The position numbers were made by a program, and so were the translations under genes. Shown in pieces: positions 44,396-52,060 of a stretch of DNA of 64,000 bases (within the stretch, counting starts at the first letter, position 1; the number at the start of each line of letters is the position of its first letter). This DNA is from Lactiplantibacillus paraplantarum (GTDB lineage: Bacteria; Bacillota; Bacilli; Lactobacillales; Lactobacillaceae). The notes under the pieces are model-generated. The model made no database searches, had not been told where the DNA came from, and saw nothing but the letters and a program-made list of their open reading frames with translations. Location: NCBI RefSeq assembly GCF_003641145.1, contig NZ_CP032744.1:1240001-1304000 (forward strand). Direction: 5' to 3'.

Positions 44396-44704
44396 CTATG
44401 CTTGTGGTCTGGTAGGTGCGCTGGCATCATCAGTGGCTGAAGCATCATCGACAGTCGTAAGGGCTTGCAATTTGTCAGTGCCGGCGTCCGTCAAGGTTGC
44501 TTTCGTGAGGTCGATGCTTGCGAGCGTATGGCTATAATTATCATCGAGCTGTGCGTCATTTAGATAACCGCGTTTAACTGCCACTGATACCGTTTGATAC
44601 AACATGGAGTTCGGATTGACCTGTCTTCCTTGGTGAAACCGATGGGTCGCAACATCGCGTAAAATTCCTAATAATTCTTCATCTTGACTAACATTATGTG
44701 CCAT
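44396..44704 (-). CDS. Unknown small protein, possibly winged-helix; first gene of three-gene operon
   Basis: 102 residues. The helix-helix-strand pattern from EELLGILRDVATHRFHQG through YQTVSVAVKRGYLNDAQLDD to DLTKATLTDAGTDKLQ resembles small winged-helix proteins in which a terminal LT..G...L precedes a disordered tail (here Ala/Asp/Thr-rich). No family is claimed. GGAG lies upstream of the ATG. A candidate NreC-type box and a TAAACT -10 lie 34-72 bases upstream. Confidence 0.55.
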   Translation of the reverse strand: MAHNVSQDEELLGILRDVATHRFHQGRQVNPNSMLYQTVSVAVKRGYLNDAQLDDNYSHTLASIDLTKATLTDAGTDKLQALTTVDDASATDDASAPTRPQA

Positions 44705-44737
44705 TGTGTCAAACTCCTTCCAAGTGCTTTTATCATT

Positions 44738-44775
44738 AGTTTACCGGAAGAGTAGGAAACTGGGTATTGGGGAAA
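44738..44775 (-). promoter_or_regulatory. Candidate NreC-type box and promoter of the three-gene operon
   Basis: TATTGGGGAAA (44765-44775, plus-strand reading) differs from the narG-region box TATTAGGGAAA at one base, and the flanks ATG-x-CT also match narG. TAGGAAA (44753-44759) is a second, weaker copy. On the minus strand, 21 bases after the box lies TAAACT (44743-44738), a -10 candidate. The 58.7-kb promoter shows the same 21-base gap. Confidence 0.45.
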
Positions 44776-44849
44776 TGACTATATTACGAGATGTTGATAA
44801 ATACTCCGGCTAGCCGAATCGGTGGTGGCAAAAGGTTGGTGTGGTGAAC

Positions 44850-44885
44850 ACAAAAAAACGAATCGGGCGGCCGCCACGATTCGTT
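44850..44885 (-). terminator. Terminator of nreABC
   Basis: AACGAATCG (44857-44865) pairs with CGATTCGTT (44877-44885). On the minus strand a seven-T run follows. The rest of the 44705-45021 spacer holds only the box/promoter above and a short GGTAG-type repeat. Confidence 0.8.
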
Positions 44886-45021
44886 AATAGGCCTTGGTAG
44901 TTTAAATCGCTACCAGCTGGGAGATGTGATGTTGCGCTAAGGTTACGTTCAATTGGCGTATTACAGTCTTCAGTGCTGAGTTTCGATAGCTCCAATTGAG
45001 GAAAACTATCAGTACGGCATA

Positions 45022-45675
45022 CTAGAAGTCAATCAGGTGGTGGTGGATGGCGTACCGGATTAAATCAGCGCGATTATTTAATGATAGCTTATGCATAATG
45101 TTGGCCTTGTGGGCTTCGACTGTTTTAGTCGAAATGAATAGCTTAGCCGCGATTTCTTTGTTGGAGTAGCCAAGTGCCACTAGGGGGAAGACTTCCCGTT
45201 CGCGTTTCGAAAGGCCATTATATCCCGTGAGGTTAGTGTCAACGCCGTCTGAATTGATTTGTTGAACGTCAGACTTGGTTATCACGATGTTGGCATCGAC
45301 GTACTCTTCGCCGTTTGCGACTGTTTTTAAGGCTTTCAATAATTCATCGTCAGAAGAACTCTTCATAATGTATGACATGGCACCATTATGTAGCGCTTTG
45401 TTGATATATTCTTGTTCTTCGTGCATTGAGAGAATCAGAATGCGAACATCTGGAAAGTGGTCGTGAATTCGTTGAGTCGTAATGAGACCGCTTTCACCCG
45501 GCGACATGCTTAAATCCATCACGAGAATATCAATGTCGCCTTGTTCAACGCGTAGATACGTTGATGTTCCGTCTGCAGCTTCATCAATGACTTCAAAATT
45601 GGGTTGTTGGTTAATTAAGTATGCTAACCCTGAGCGAACAACCGCGTGATCATCCGCAATTAAGACGTGATACAT
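45022..45675 (-). CDS. nreC: NarL-family response regulator NreC
   Basis: 217 residues from the ATG at 45675 (GAGGAG upstream). The receiver domain has acidic pocket ADDH (7-10), phospho-acceptor D54 in LVMDLSM, and lysine in IMKSSSD. The LuxR/NarL helix-turn-helix is LSKREREVFPLVALGYSNKE followed by ISTKTVEAHKANIMHKL. It is the third gene of nreA-nreB-nreC and should activate narG and related promoters when phosphorylated by NreB. Confidence 0.92.
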   Translation of the reverse strand: MYHVLIADDHAVVRSGLAYLINQQPNFEVIDEAADGTSTYLRVEQGDIDILVMDLSMSPGESGLITTQRIHDHFPDVRILILSMHEEQEYINKALHNGAMSYIMKSSSDDELLKALKTVANGEEYVDANIVITKSDVQQINSDGVDTNLTGYNGLSKREREVFPLVALGYSNKEIAAKLFISTKTVEAHKANIMHKLSLNNRADLIRYAIHHHLIDF

Positions 45676-45708
45676 CGTAAACAACTCCTCTAAATTATAA
45701 TATTTAAG

Positions 45709-46740
45709 TTAAGGTGTTAACGTCATCGGGAATTTGGCAGTAACACTAGTGCCGGATCCAGGCCGTGAATGGAGCGTGAAAGTACCATTAAGCGCTTTGA
45801 CCCGCTCATTCATATTTAACAAGCCTAACGAGTGACCATTGAAAGTGGCTTGATCTGGAACGTTAAAACCTTGACCGTCATCAATGATTTCCAAAGTAAT
45901 GTAATGGTCATGTGCAACTAGTAGGAGATTGATCTCGTTGGCGTGGGCGTGTTTGAGCGCGTTATTGATTGATTCTTGACCGATGCGATAGAGGACGTTT
46001 TGTACATCCGTGGCAAGTTGCGTCGGTTCGTCGTTGCCGGTTACCGTAATTGTCACACCAGAATTAGCTTGTAAACGTTTAGCCAAAGCTCGTAACGCAG
46101 CTAGCAAACCAAAGTTATCGAGTACTGAGGGGCGAATGTCGAGTGCCATGCCCTTAACTTCGGTCAACGTGTCCTCCAATTGGGCTTCGATCACGTGGGT
46201 CAACGCCCTGACTTCATCAGTGTTAGCTTGCTCAGCATTGATCCGACGAATTCCCATGATTGCAGAATAAATACCTTGAGCAATACTGTCATGAAGATCA
46301 GCAGAAATCTTTTTACGTTCTTCTTCATGGGCCCGGTTAACATAGGCGTTTAACTGGCGCTGCTGAGCGAGCTGATCCATTCGTTTGATTGTCCCGCGAT
46401 TTTTTAACGTTAACGAGAAGACGCGTTCGTCAGTATTGATGACGTGATAAATCAAAAAATAAGCGAGCGGATGTGGTTTATCCGTAGCCAGGGTAATTGG
46501 AATTGAAATTTCTGGCATTAAATTGCGAATGACACAATCAAAGCAATCATCAGTTGTATTGAATTTTTGTTGGACCGCATTATTAGCGATTTGGATCAAA
46601 TAATTAGGGTCAAAGTTCAGTTCGGCTTGCAGATCGCGCGCTAATTGATTACTAATAACTAACTGATCGTCTTTAAAAATCAATACCGCATCGGTTGCTT
46701 CTGAAAAATATTGTTGAATCCAGTGATTTGATTCTAGCAA
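45709..46740 (-). CDS. nreB: Oxygen/redox-sensing histidine kinase NreB
   Basis: 343 residues, no membrane segment. A PAS-like sensor (1-115) is followed by a HisKA_3 dimer domain with EERKKISADLHDSIAQG (H150) and a HATPase domain (NNALKHAHA, DDGQGF, GLLNMNERV). In Staphylococcus carnosus NreB four cysteines hold an oxygen-labile 4Fe-4S cluster. Here only C66 and C69 (DDCFDC) are present in the entire protein. The sensor chemistry must therefore differ, or the cluster is bridged across a dimer. The GTG/ATG arrangement with nreA upstream (23 bases) gives one operon. Confidence 0.9.
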   Translation of the reverse strand: MLESNHWIQQYFSEATDAVLIFKDDQLVISNQLARDLQAELNFDPNYLIQIANNAVQQKFNTTDDCFDCVIRNLMPEISIPITLATDKPHPLAYFLIYHVINTDERVFSLTLKNRGTIKRMDQLAQQRQLNAYVNRAHEEERKKISADLHDSIAQGIYSAIMGIRRINAEQANTDEVRALTHVIEAQLEDTLTEVKGMALDIRPSVLDNFGLLAALRALAKRLQANSGVTITVTGNDEPTQLATDVQNVLYRIGQESINNALKHAHANEINLLLVAHDHYITLEIIDDGQGFNVPDQATFNGHSLGLLNMNERVKALNGTFTLHSRPGSGTSVTAKFPMTLTP

Positions 46741-46763
46741 AAAGTCGGCCTCCCTTCGCCGAA

Positions 46764-47201
46764 TTAAAAAGTGGCCAAATAGTGGGAAAGCCGACTGATT
46801 GTTTGGTCGGACACAGACTGCGTTGAACGATAACCAGCGAGCAAAACGCCGGTAACTAACCGAAACTCGGTTGTGACAATCGGAATTGCTGCTGCACTAG
46901 TTAGATCTTCTGCTTGAGCAATGGGCGTATAGAATGCATCGTTATAGGACTCGTTTTGCAGCGCGTTTTTCCAAAAAGGTTTGCCAGTTCGTACCACTAG
47001 CCCGGCAATGCCGATGCCGCTACGCAAAATGATCTTTCGAAATTGTTCCCCCTGATTACCGGCAACATATTGCCAAGTGATTTGATGGGGCGCTTGGGTG
47101 GCTTGTAACGCCACACCGACAAAGTCAAAATCGCTAGTTTGGTAGAGCTGATCAACTAAGTATTGGTAATTATGTTGATTGGCATTTTCAGCTAAGGTCA
47201 C
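46764..47201 (-). CDS. nreA: GAF-domain nitrate sensor NreA
   Basis: 145 residues forming a single GAF domain: FDFVGVALQA, LRSGIGIAGLVVRTGKPFW and AAAIPIVTTEFRLVTGVLLAGYR. In staphylococci NreA binds nitrate and releases NreB from inhibition. It starts with GTG behind a perfect AAAGGAGG. A TGGTATGAT extended -10 (minus strand, about 47223-47215) lies some 15 bases upstream, so the leader is short. Confidence 0.88.
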   Translation of the reverse strand: MTLAENANQHNYQYLVDQLYQTSDFDFVGVALQATQAPHQITWQYVAGNQGEQFRKIILRSGIGIAGLVVRTGKPFWKNALQNESYNDAFYTPIAQAEDLTSAAAIPIVTTEFRLVTGVLLAGYRSTQSVSDQTISRLSHYLATF

Positions 47202-47293
47202 TTTTTATTCCTCCTTTATCATACCATGATTGTAACGGTCTGAGGCCAATTTACACATTTTAATTTTACGGTTTCATACATAATTAGAATATT

Positions 47294-47554
47294 CTATGAT
47301 TCACGATATTGGTCTGCCACGTCAAGTTTGAAGTTGGAATTTACGAATTGATGGTAATGTTCATAGTCTTGACGGACTGCCCGAATCTGCATATCAAGTT
47401 TATCTAGTTTATCATCTTTTTCAAGTGAGCGCATTTCTTCATTGACTGAACTAACCTCGTTTTCCAGCATTGTTTGCCGGAGTCCGAGGTCGGTCAGTGC
47501 AATTTGCAATAATTTCTGGAAATCACGTTCGTTCATTTCTGCTTTACTTAGCAT
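47294..47554 (-). CDS. Small coiled-coil protein at the end of the Moco operon
   Basis: 86 residues, almost entirely helical and charged (NEVSSVNEEMRSLEKDDKLD), ending in DYEHYHQFVNSNFKLDVADQ. No cysteine, membrane segment or known domain. The start overlaps the end of mobA by 11 bases, so translation is coupled to Moco synthesis genes. Function unknown; a structural or chaperone-like role for nitrate reductase assembly is only a guess from position. Confidence 0.65.
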   Translation of the reverse strand: MLSKAEMNERDFQKLLQIALTDLGLRQTMLENEVSSVNEEMRSLEKDDKLDKLDMQIRAVRQDYEHYHQFVNSNFKLDVADQYRES

Positions 47555-48113
47555 TGGTAAGTGCCTCCATATTGTTTAGATTAGTAAATGCTTGACTATC
47601 TGGAAAAGTCATCGGCAGTCCCTGACACGTCGTCTTGACAAAGTGGCTAACTCGTAAATCACCTAGCAATAAATGAGCGCGTACCATGGCCTGACTGGTT
47701 CGCACATGACTTACCAAGTAATGATCCTGTGTTGGTGTCGTTGCGTAACAATCTGTTTGGGTGACTAAGGTCGTTAAAATGGTGGTAGTAATTAATGGAT
47801 AATCAACTGCCAATAACAAGTAATCAGTCAGTTCTGGTGAATAATTAGTGGCTGCGAAAATACCGCTGAGGGGACCTTGGCGCTCGAAAGGAACTTGATC
47901 GGTCACGACGATAACGTTTGAACTGGTGCGAAACTGTTCGGTCAAGTTAGCCACGTTTTGCTGATTAGCACTGACAATGACTTGTTCACATAGCAGTTGT
48001 AACTTGGTGACGGCGAGGCCAACGTTATTGAGCGGTTGGCCGGGTAACTGGACTTGGGCTTTGTCGCGGCCAAAACGCTTCGACTGCCCGCCAGCGAGGA
48101 CGATTCCCAACAT
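47544..48113 (-). CDS. mobA: Molybdenum cofactor guanylyltransferase MobA
   Basis: 189 residues from the ATG at 48113; a longer frame to 48167 would run into moaC. The nucleotide-binding start MLGIVLAGGQSKRFGRDKA is the MobA signature; QGPLSGIFAA and LLLAVDYPL follow. It attaches GMP to Mo-molybdopterin, giving the MGD cofactor that NarG carries. The ribosome binding site is weak; coupling with moaC, 16 bases upstream, is likely. Confidence 0.92.
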   Translation of the reverse strand: MLGIVLAGGQSKRFGRDKAQVQLPGQPLNNVGLAVTKLQLLCEQVIVSANQQNVANLTEQFRTSSNVIVVTDQVPFERQGPLSGIFAATNYSPELTDYLLLAVDYPLITTTILTTLVTQTDCYATTPTQDHYLVSHVRTSQAMVRAHLLLGDLRVSHFVKTTCQGLPMTFPDSQAFTNLNNMEALTNAK

Positions 48114-48129
48114 GTTCAGGACTTCTTTC

Positions 48130-48621
48130 TCAAGATTTCGGGGTACTAGGATAGACAAAGTGACCACTTTTGCCGCCGTCTTTTTCTACGAGGTGAATGT
48201 TGTTGATCAGCATGCCGCGGTCGATAGCTTTGCACATATCATAAATCGTGAGCAAGGTAACTTGAACAGCTAGTAAGGCTTCGATTTCAACACCGGTGAC
48301 ATGTTTTGTCTTGACGAGTGCGTCGACGGTGATCGTATCTTGGTCGTTGTCAGTAAAGTGAATATCAACACCGGTCAGTGGGATCAGGTGACACATTGGA
48401 ATTAAACTGCTCGTTTGTTTAGCCGCCATGATACCGGCGACCTGAGCGACGGCCAAGACGTCGCCTTTTTTGATTTGACCATCGTGAATGCGTTGCAGGG
48501 TGGCCGGGTGCATGGTGATCTGACCAGTGGCCGTGGCCACACGGTGGGTGACGGCTTTGTCGGTTACGTCGACCATTTTGGCTCGGTTTTGATCGTTAAA
48601 GTGAGTAAGTTGATCAGTCAT
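48130..48621 (-). CDS. moaC: Cyclic pyranopterin monophosphate synthase MoaC
   Basis: 163 residues. [18 protein letters not shown] at the start, [16 protein letters not shown] and [18 protein letters not shown] match MoaC. It turns the MoaA product into precursor Z. It overlaps mobB by 8 bases. Confidence 0.96.
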   Translation of the reverse strand: MTDQLTHFNDQNRAKMVDVTDKAVTHRVATATGQITMHPATLQRIHDGQIKKGDVLAVAQVAGIMAAKQTSSLIPMCHLIPLTGVDIHFTDNDQDTITVDALVKTKHVTGVEIEALLAVQVTLLTIYDMCKAIDRGMLINNIHLVEKDGGKSGHFVYPSTPKS

Positions 48622-49111
48622 TAGTTGTCGCAGCTCCTTTAAAGTAAGTTTGTATAAACCAGTTGCAAATCGCCGTCTTCCCGACCAACGTTGCGTCAGG
48701 ATGGCATGTCAGACTGGCAAAGACTTGGATATTTGTAAATTGTTGAAAGTCGATCGCGTGATCATCGGATCGTAACAGCGCTATTTTTGGATAGGACGCG
48801 TGTTTAAACCCTTCCAAAAAGATCACGTCGGTACTCGTCGGTAACTGTGCAATCAGCTTGCTGACAGGGACAGGCTGTACGGTCGTTTGATGGCAAAAAG
48901 TCCCATTGGCGGACTGCAAGATGACATTCTGAGCACCAGCGTGGCTGAATTGTGCCGTGTCGGTACCGGGCGTATCCATCGCACTTGCATGGGCGTCATG
49001 TTTGAGGACGCTCACCTGTAATTGGCGGCTAGTCAGCAATTTAACCAGTTCAGTTGTAATAAGTGTCTTGCCACTCTTTTTATAGCCGATTATTTGAAAG
49101 GTAAGAGCCAT
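48614..49111 (-). CDS. mobB: Molybdopterin-guanine dinucleotide biosynthesis protein MobB
   Basis: 165 residues. The P-loop region [19 protein letters not shown] is followed by [19 protein letters not shown] and [18 protein letters not shown]. MobB is a GTP-binding helper of MobA. It overlaps moeA by 22 bases. Confidence 0.92.
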   Translation of the reverse strand: MALTFQIIGYKKSGKTLITTELVKLLTSRQLQVSVLKHDAHASAMDTPGTDTAQFSHAGAQNVILQSANGTFCHQTTVQPVPVSKLIAQLPTSTDVIFLEGFKHASYPKIALLRSDDHAIDFQQFTNIQVFASLTCHPDATLVGKTAICNWFIQTYFKGAATTND

Positions 49112-50304
49112 GTTTCCACCTCGGCATTGAGTTCAATCGGACGATTACTGTGCGGAATTTTAATCAAACACGTGGTTGTTTGTAAATTACTTAAGGCACC
49201 TGAGCGGTCGGGACCATTCGGGTACGTCGCGTACTGACTGTGATCTTCTGTAAATGTGGCTCGGAGGATCCGGTCGAAGCCGTTCGTCTTATGGTAAGGG
49301 GCGGCCAAACGTGACGAGACCTTTTTGATGCGACTCGGCTGATGGACAAATCGGCGTAGGAGGGGCTCAACGTATAGGTAGAAAGCCGTAAAGCAGGCGC
49401 CAGGATTACCTGACAAGGCCATGACAAGTGTGTCATCCTGAACAAACGCCGTGGTGACACTACCCGGACGTTGCTTGATTTTGTTGAATAAGAGTTCATC
49501 GGCTTGCCGCGCAGTATCGCCAATGAAATCGTAGTCACCAACTGAGACACCGCCGTCAGTAATGACGATATCATTTTCTGCAATCGCTTTAGTTAGGGAC
49601 GCTTGCAATAGCTCGTTATCGTCAATTAATTGTTCAACGTTGGTGACCACGCCACCATTTTCGCGGACGAGATACGGGATCTGCACGCCATTACTATTAT
49701 AAATTTTGCCTTCTTGGACAGGTTCACCCGGGGCCATCAGTTCGCTACCCGTCGTGATGACGGCGACGCGGGGCTGCCGGTAGACGGTGACTGTCTGGAC
49801 GCCTAGTGCGGTCAAACCGGCTAGGCCGCCTGGATTAAGTTCGGTGTCCTTTTCAATCAAAACATCGGCAGTTTGATATTCTTCACCAATTTCAGTGATG
49901 TTAGAATGCTTTTCGGGAACCACGATGTTGATGCAGTTGTCAGCCAGTTCGCGGGTCTTTTCGAGCATCACGGCGACGCCAGCATCGCTTGGAACGTCCG
50001 CACCCGTCATGATCCGTACGGCTTCATCTTTGCCAAGGGGTTGATGAAAAGTTGATCCAGCTGGGATATTACCGACGACCTTGAATTCGTGAGGGTAGTC
50101 ATGGTCGTCTTCGTGACGAATAGCGAACCCATCAACTCCTGAGCGTCGAAAGTGGGGGTACGCGAATGGTGCGGTGACCGTTTCGGCTAGAACCCGGTGA
50201 TTCGCGTCGGTGACGGGGATTGTTTCCGTTTTCGTTGGTAGCGCAACTTGGTTGATTTTAGCCTGGGCTTCAGTAATTGAGATGGGATATCTTCTAGTTA
50301 ACAT
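49090..50304 (-). CDS. moeA: Molybdopterin molybdenumtransferase MoeA
   Basis: 404 residues from the ATG at 50304 (AAAGGAG upstream). It contains RRSGVDGFAIRHED, VITTGSELMAPGEPVQEGKIYNSN (shown in part), DGGVSVGDYDF and LSGNPGACFTAF, all MoeA signatures. It inserts molybdate into adenylylated molybdopterin. It sits between moaB and mobB. Confidence 0.95.
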   Translation of the reverse strand: MLTRRYPISITEAQAKINQVALPTKTETIPVTDANHRVLAETVTAPFAYPHFRRSGVDGFAIRHEDDHDYPHEFKVVGNIPAGSTFHQPLGKDEAVRIMTGADVPSDAGVAVMLEKTRELADNCINIVVPEKHSNITEIGEEYQTADVLIEKDTELNPGGLAGLTALGVQTVTVYRQPRVAVITTGSELMAPGEPVQEGKIYNSNGVQIPYLVRENGGVVTNVEQLIDDNELLQASLTKAIAENDIVITDGGVSVGDYDFIGDTARQADELLFNKIKQRPGSVTTAFVQDDTLVMALSGNPGACFTAFYLYVEPLLRRFVHQPSRIKKVSSRLAAPYHKTNGFDRILRATFTEDHSQYATYPNGPDRSGALSNLQTTTCLIKIPHSNRPIELNAEVETWLLPFK

Positions 50305-50324
50305 AGGCAAATTACTCCTTTGGG

Positions 50325-50792
50325 TTATTTATGACGTTCAAATAGTAAGTGTTCAAATTCTGGTAAGATCAGACGGTCAAGGGCCGTTTGGCAGGCGTTG
50401 GTTGAGCCTGGTAAGCAGTAACAGAGCTGGTTACGGTTATTAAAGCCCGCTTCAGCCTTGGATGCTAGGGCCCGGGTGCCGATTTCCGCAAAGGATAGTT
50501 CACGGAAGGCTTCCCCAAAACCAGGAATCATGGTTGACAATAAGGGCGTCAGCGCTGCAATGGTCACATCGCGTTGTGCAATGCCGGTGCCGCCGTTGAT
50601 GATAATTAGGTCTGGGCCCAGTTGTTCGAAGACCAGAAATTGTTGCTGAATATCAACAATATCATCGATAACGACGTGTCGCGCCATTACGGTGACCCCG
50701 TGATGTTGTAGCCGTTCGGCAATTAGTTTTCCGGATTTGTCAGTGTTTAGATTACGCGTATCACTGACTGTTAAAATACAAGCACGACTCAT
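50325..50792 (-). CDS. moaB: Molybdopterin adenylyltransferase MoaB
   Basis: 155 residues of the MogA/MoaB fold. LTVSDTRNLNTDKSGKLIAE, IINGGTGIAQRDVTIAAL and CYCLPGSTNACQTAL are typical. It adenylates molybdopterin before MoeA acts. It overlaps moeB by 4 bases. Confidence 0.93.
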   Translation of the reverse strand: MSRACILTVSDTRNLNTDKSGKLIAERLQHHGVTVMARHVVIDDIVDIQQQFLVFEQLGPDLIIINGGTGIAQRDVTIAALTPLLSTMIPGFGEAFRELSFAEIGTRALASKAEAGFNNRNQLCYCLPGSTNACQTALDRLILPEFEHLLFERHK

Positions 50793-51823
50793 TTGATAGG
50801 GACCTCCAATACGGATTTTAAATGTAATTGTAAGCGGTTAAACATCGCGGTGGCCGCGTCCAGATCGGGGATGTTGTATAACATGACTTTGCCATTCTTG
50901 AAGATACTGATTGGTCGCTCTTCCCACTTGAAACTAATAAAGCTGGCGTAACTTTTAATACCGAACTGGCGGTCAAGTAGCCAGTCAGTAATAGCTGCTA
51001 AGTCCGGTTTTTGAGGTAACCGGGCCTGATAAGTCGCGGTGCCACAGAGTACTTGAACGGGATTAGTTATTGGTGCGGTGGTCAAGTCCCAGTCGGTGCG
51101 TTGGCACGTTGGACAGTTGGAATTCTTATGCACGTGAAACGTTTGCTGTGATAGCTGCCAGTTATCGATCGTGGTCAGTTGCTCAAAATTAACGCTAGTG
51201 GGTGCGACCAAGTAATGGAGGGCTAGTGAGACTTGTAAGCCAGCTATGATCGAGATGAGGGCGGTGTTGACGCCAATTAAGTCGCAGTCCGTTTGTTGTA
51301 GCGCTTCAAGGTTCGGGTAGACACAGTTCAAGCAGGCGTGCTGCCAGGCGCGGATGGGCATTACTGTCCCAAATGTTCCGGCACAACTGGCAAAGATATA
51401 GTCGAAGCGTTCAACGAGCGCCGCACGGTTGATCAGGATCCGAGTGCCGTAGTTATCCAAGCAATCCAAGACTAGGTCAAACGTTAAGCTTTGCAACAGA
51501 TCGCCATCTAAGGCGGCGGGGTAGGTCGTAATCTCGACATGATGATTGATGGCCTGTAAGTGGCTTTTAGCGGCATCGACCTTCAGGGCCTGGTTGTGAA
51601 CGTCTGCTTCAGTGAACAAAGCCTGGCGTTGTAAGTTGGTTAGCGACACCGTATCTGGATCGACGAGAATCAAGTGGCCCACGCCGGCACGAACGAGCTG
51701 TTCGGCAGCATAACTGCCAAGCGCGCCGACACCGACAATCAAAATCGTGGCAGCGTTGATCCGGCGTTGACCGTCGCGACCAATCACCGTGACGCGTTCT
51801 TGACGGTCGTAACGATTAAGCAT
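50789..51823 (-). CDS. moeB: MoeB/ThiF-family adenylyltransferase
   Basis: 344 residues from the ATG at 51823; an ATG six codons upstream has no ribosome binding site. Start RYDRQERVTVIGRDGQ, ATP loop ILIVGVGALGSYAAEQLVRA, then LDCLDNYGTRILIN. Zinc cysteines are in CLNCVYP and CPTCQRTDW. The last 80 residues form an extra domain (GIKSYASFISFKWEER, GKVMLYNIPDL) unlike the rhodanese tail of some MoeB proteins. It adenylates the MoaD C-terminus. First gene of moeB-moaB-moeA-mobB-moaC-mobA-47294. Confidence 0.9.
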   Translation of the reverse strand: MLNRYDRQERVTVIGRDGQRRINAATILIVGVGALGSYAAEQLVRAGVGHLILVDPDTVSLTNLQRQALFTEADVHNQALKVDAAKSHLQAINHHVEITTYPAALDGDLLQSLTFDLVLDCLDNYGTRILINRAALVERFDYIFASCAGTFGTVMPIRAWQHACLNCVYPNLEALQQTDCDLIGVNTALISIIAGLQVSLALHYLVAPTSVNFEQLTTIDNWQLSQQTFHVHKNSNCPTCQRTDWDLTTAPITNPVQVLCGTATYQARLPQKPDLAAITDWLLDRQFGIKSYASFISFKWEERPISIFKNGKVMLYNIPDLDAATAMFNRLQLHLKSVLEVPIK

Positions 51824-51918
51824 GTGCTCATCTTCTTTCATATTAAATTGGTGTGTTGTGCCTCGCTATTTCGCCTAGTCACTATCGGGTATGGTAGTGA
51901 AACGTGGGCCAAATGATG

Positions 51919-51936
51919 CGTGACAAATTAGTCACG
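51919..51936. promoter_or_regulatory. Palindrome in the moeB-narG divergent region
   Basis: CGTGAC and GTCACG flank AAATTA. The half-sites are spaced two bases wider than a Crp site (TGTGA-N6-TCACA). It lies next to TTGACG and TAATTT, which may be promoter elements for the moeB operon on the minus strand, so binding there would affect that operon. Confidence 0.4.
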
Positions 51937-51953
51937 TCAACTTAAAAAATATA

Positions 51954-52009
51954 GGTGTTTCCCTAGTCGAAGTATAACAAAACGCCTGCTACCATAGATA
52001 TTAGGGAAA
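51954..52009. promoter_or_regulatory. Inverted pair of NreC-type boxes upstream of narG
   Basis: GGTGTTTCCCTA (51954-51965) and TATTAGGGAAA (51999-52009) are inverted copies of one motif, with centres about 44 bases apart. The TAGGG core agrees with the site recalled for NreC of Staphylococcus carnosus. TTTAAT at 52033-52038 is a possible narG -10, placing the right box near -41. The left box may serve the divergent moeB operon. Confidence 0.5.
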
Positions 52010-52060
52010 TGGCTTACTTTTAATTGGAGCCGTTTAATTGTGATAAAGGAGGTCTTATCG

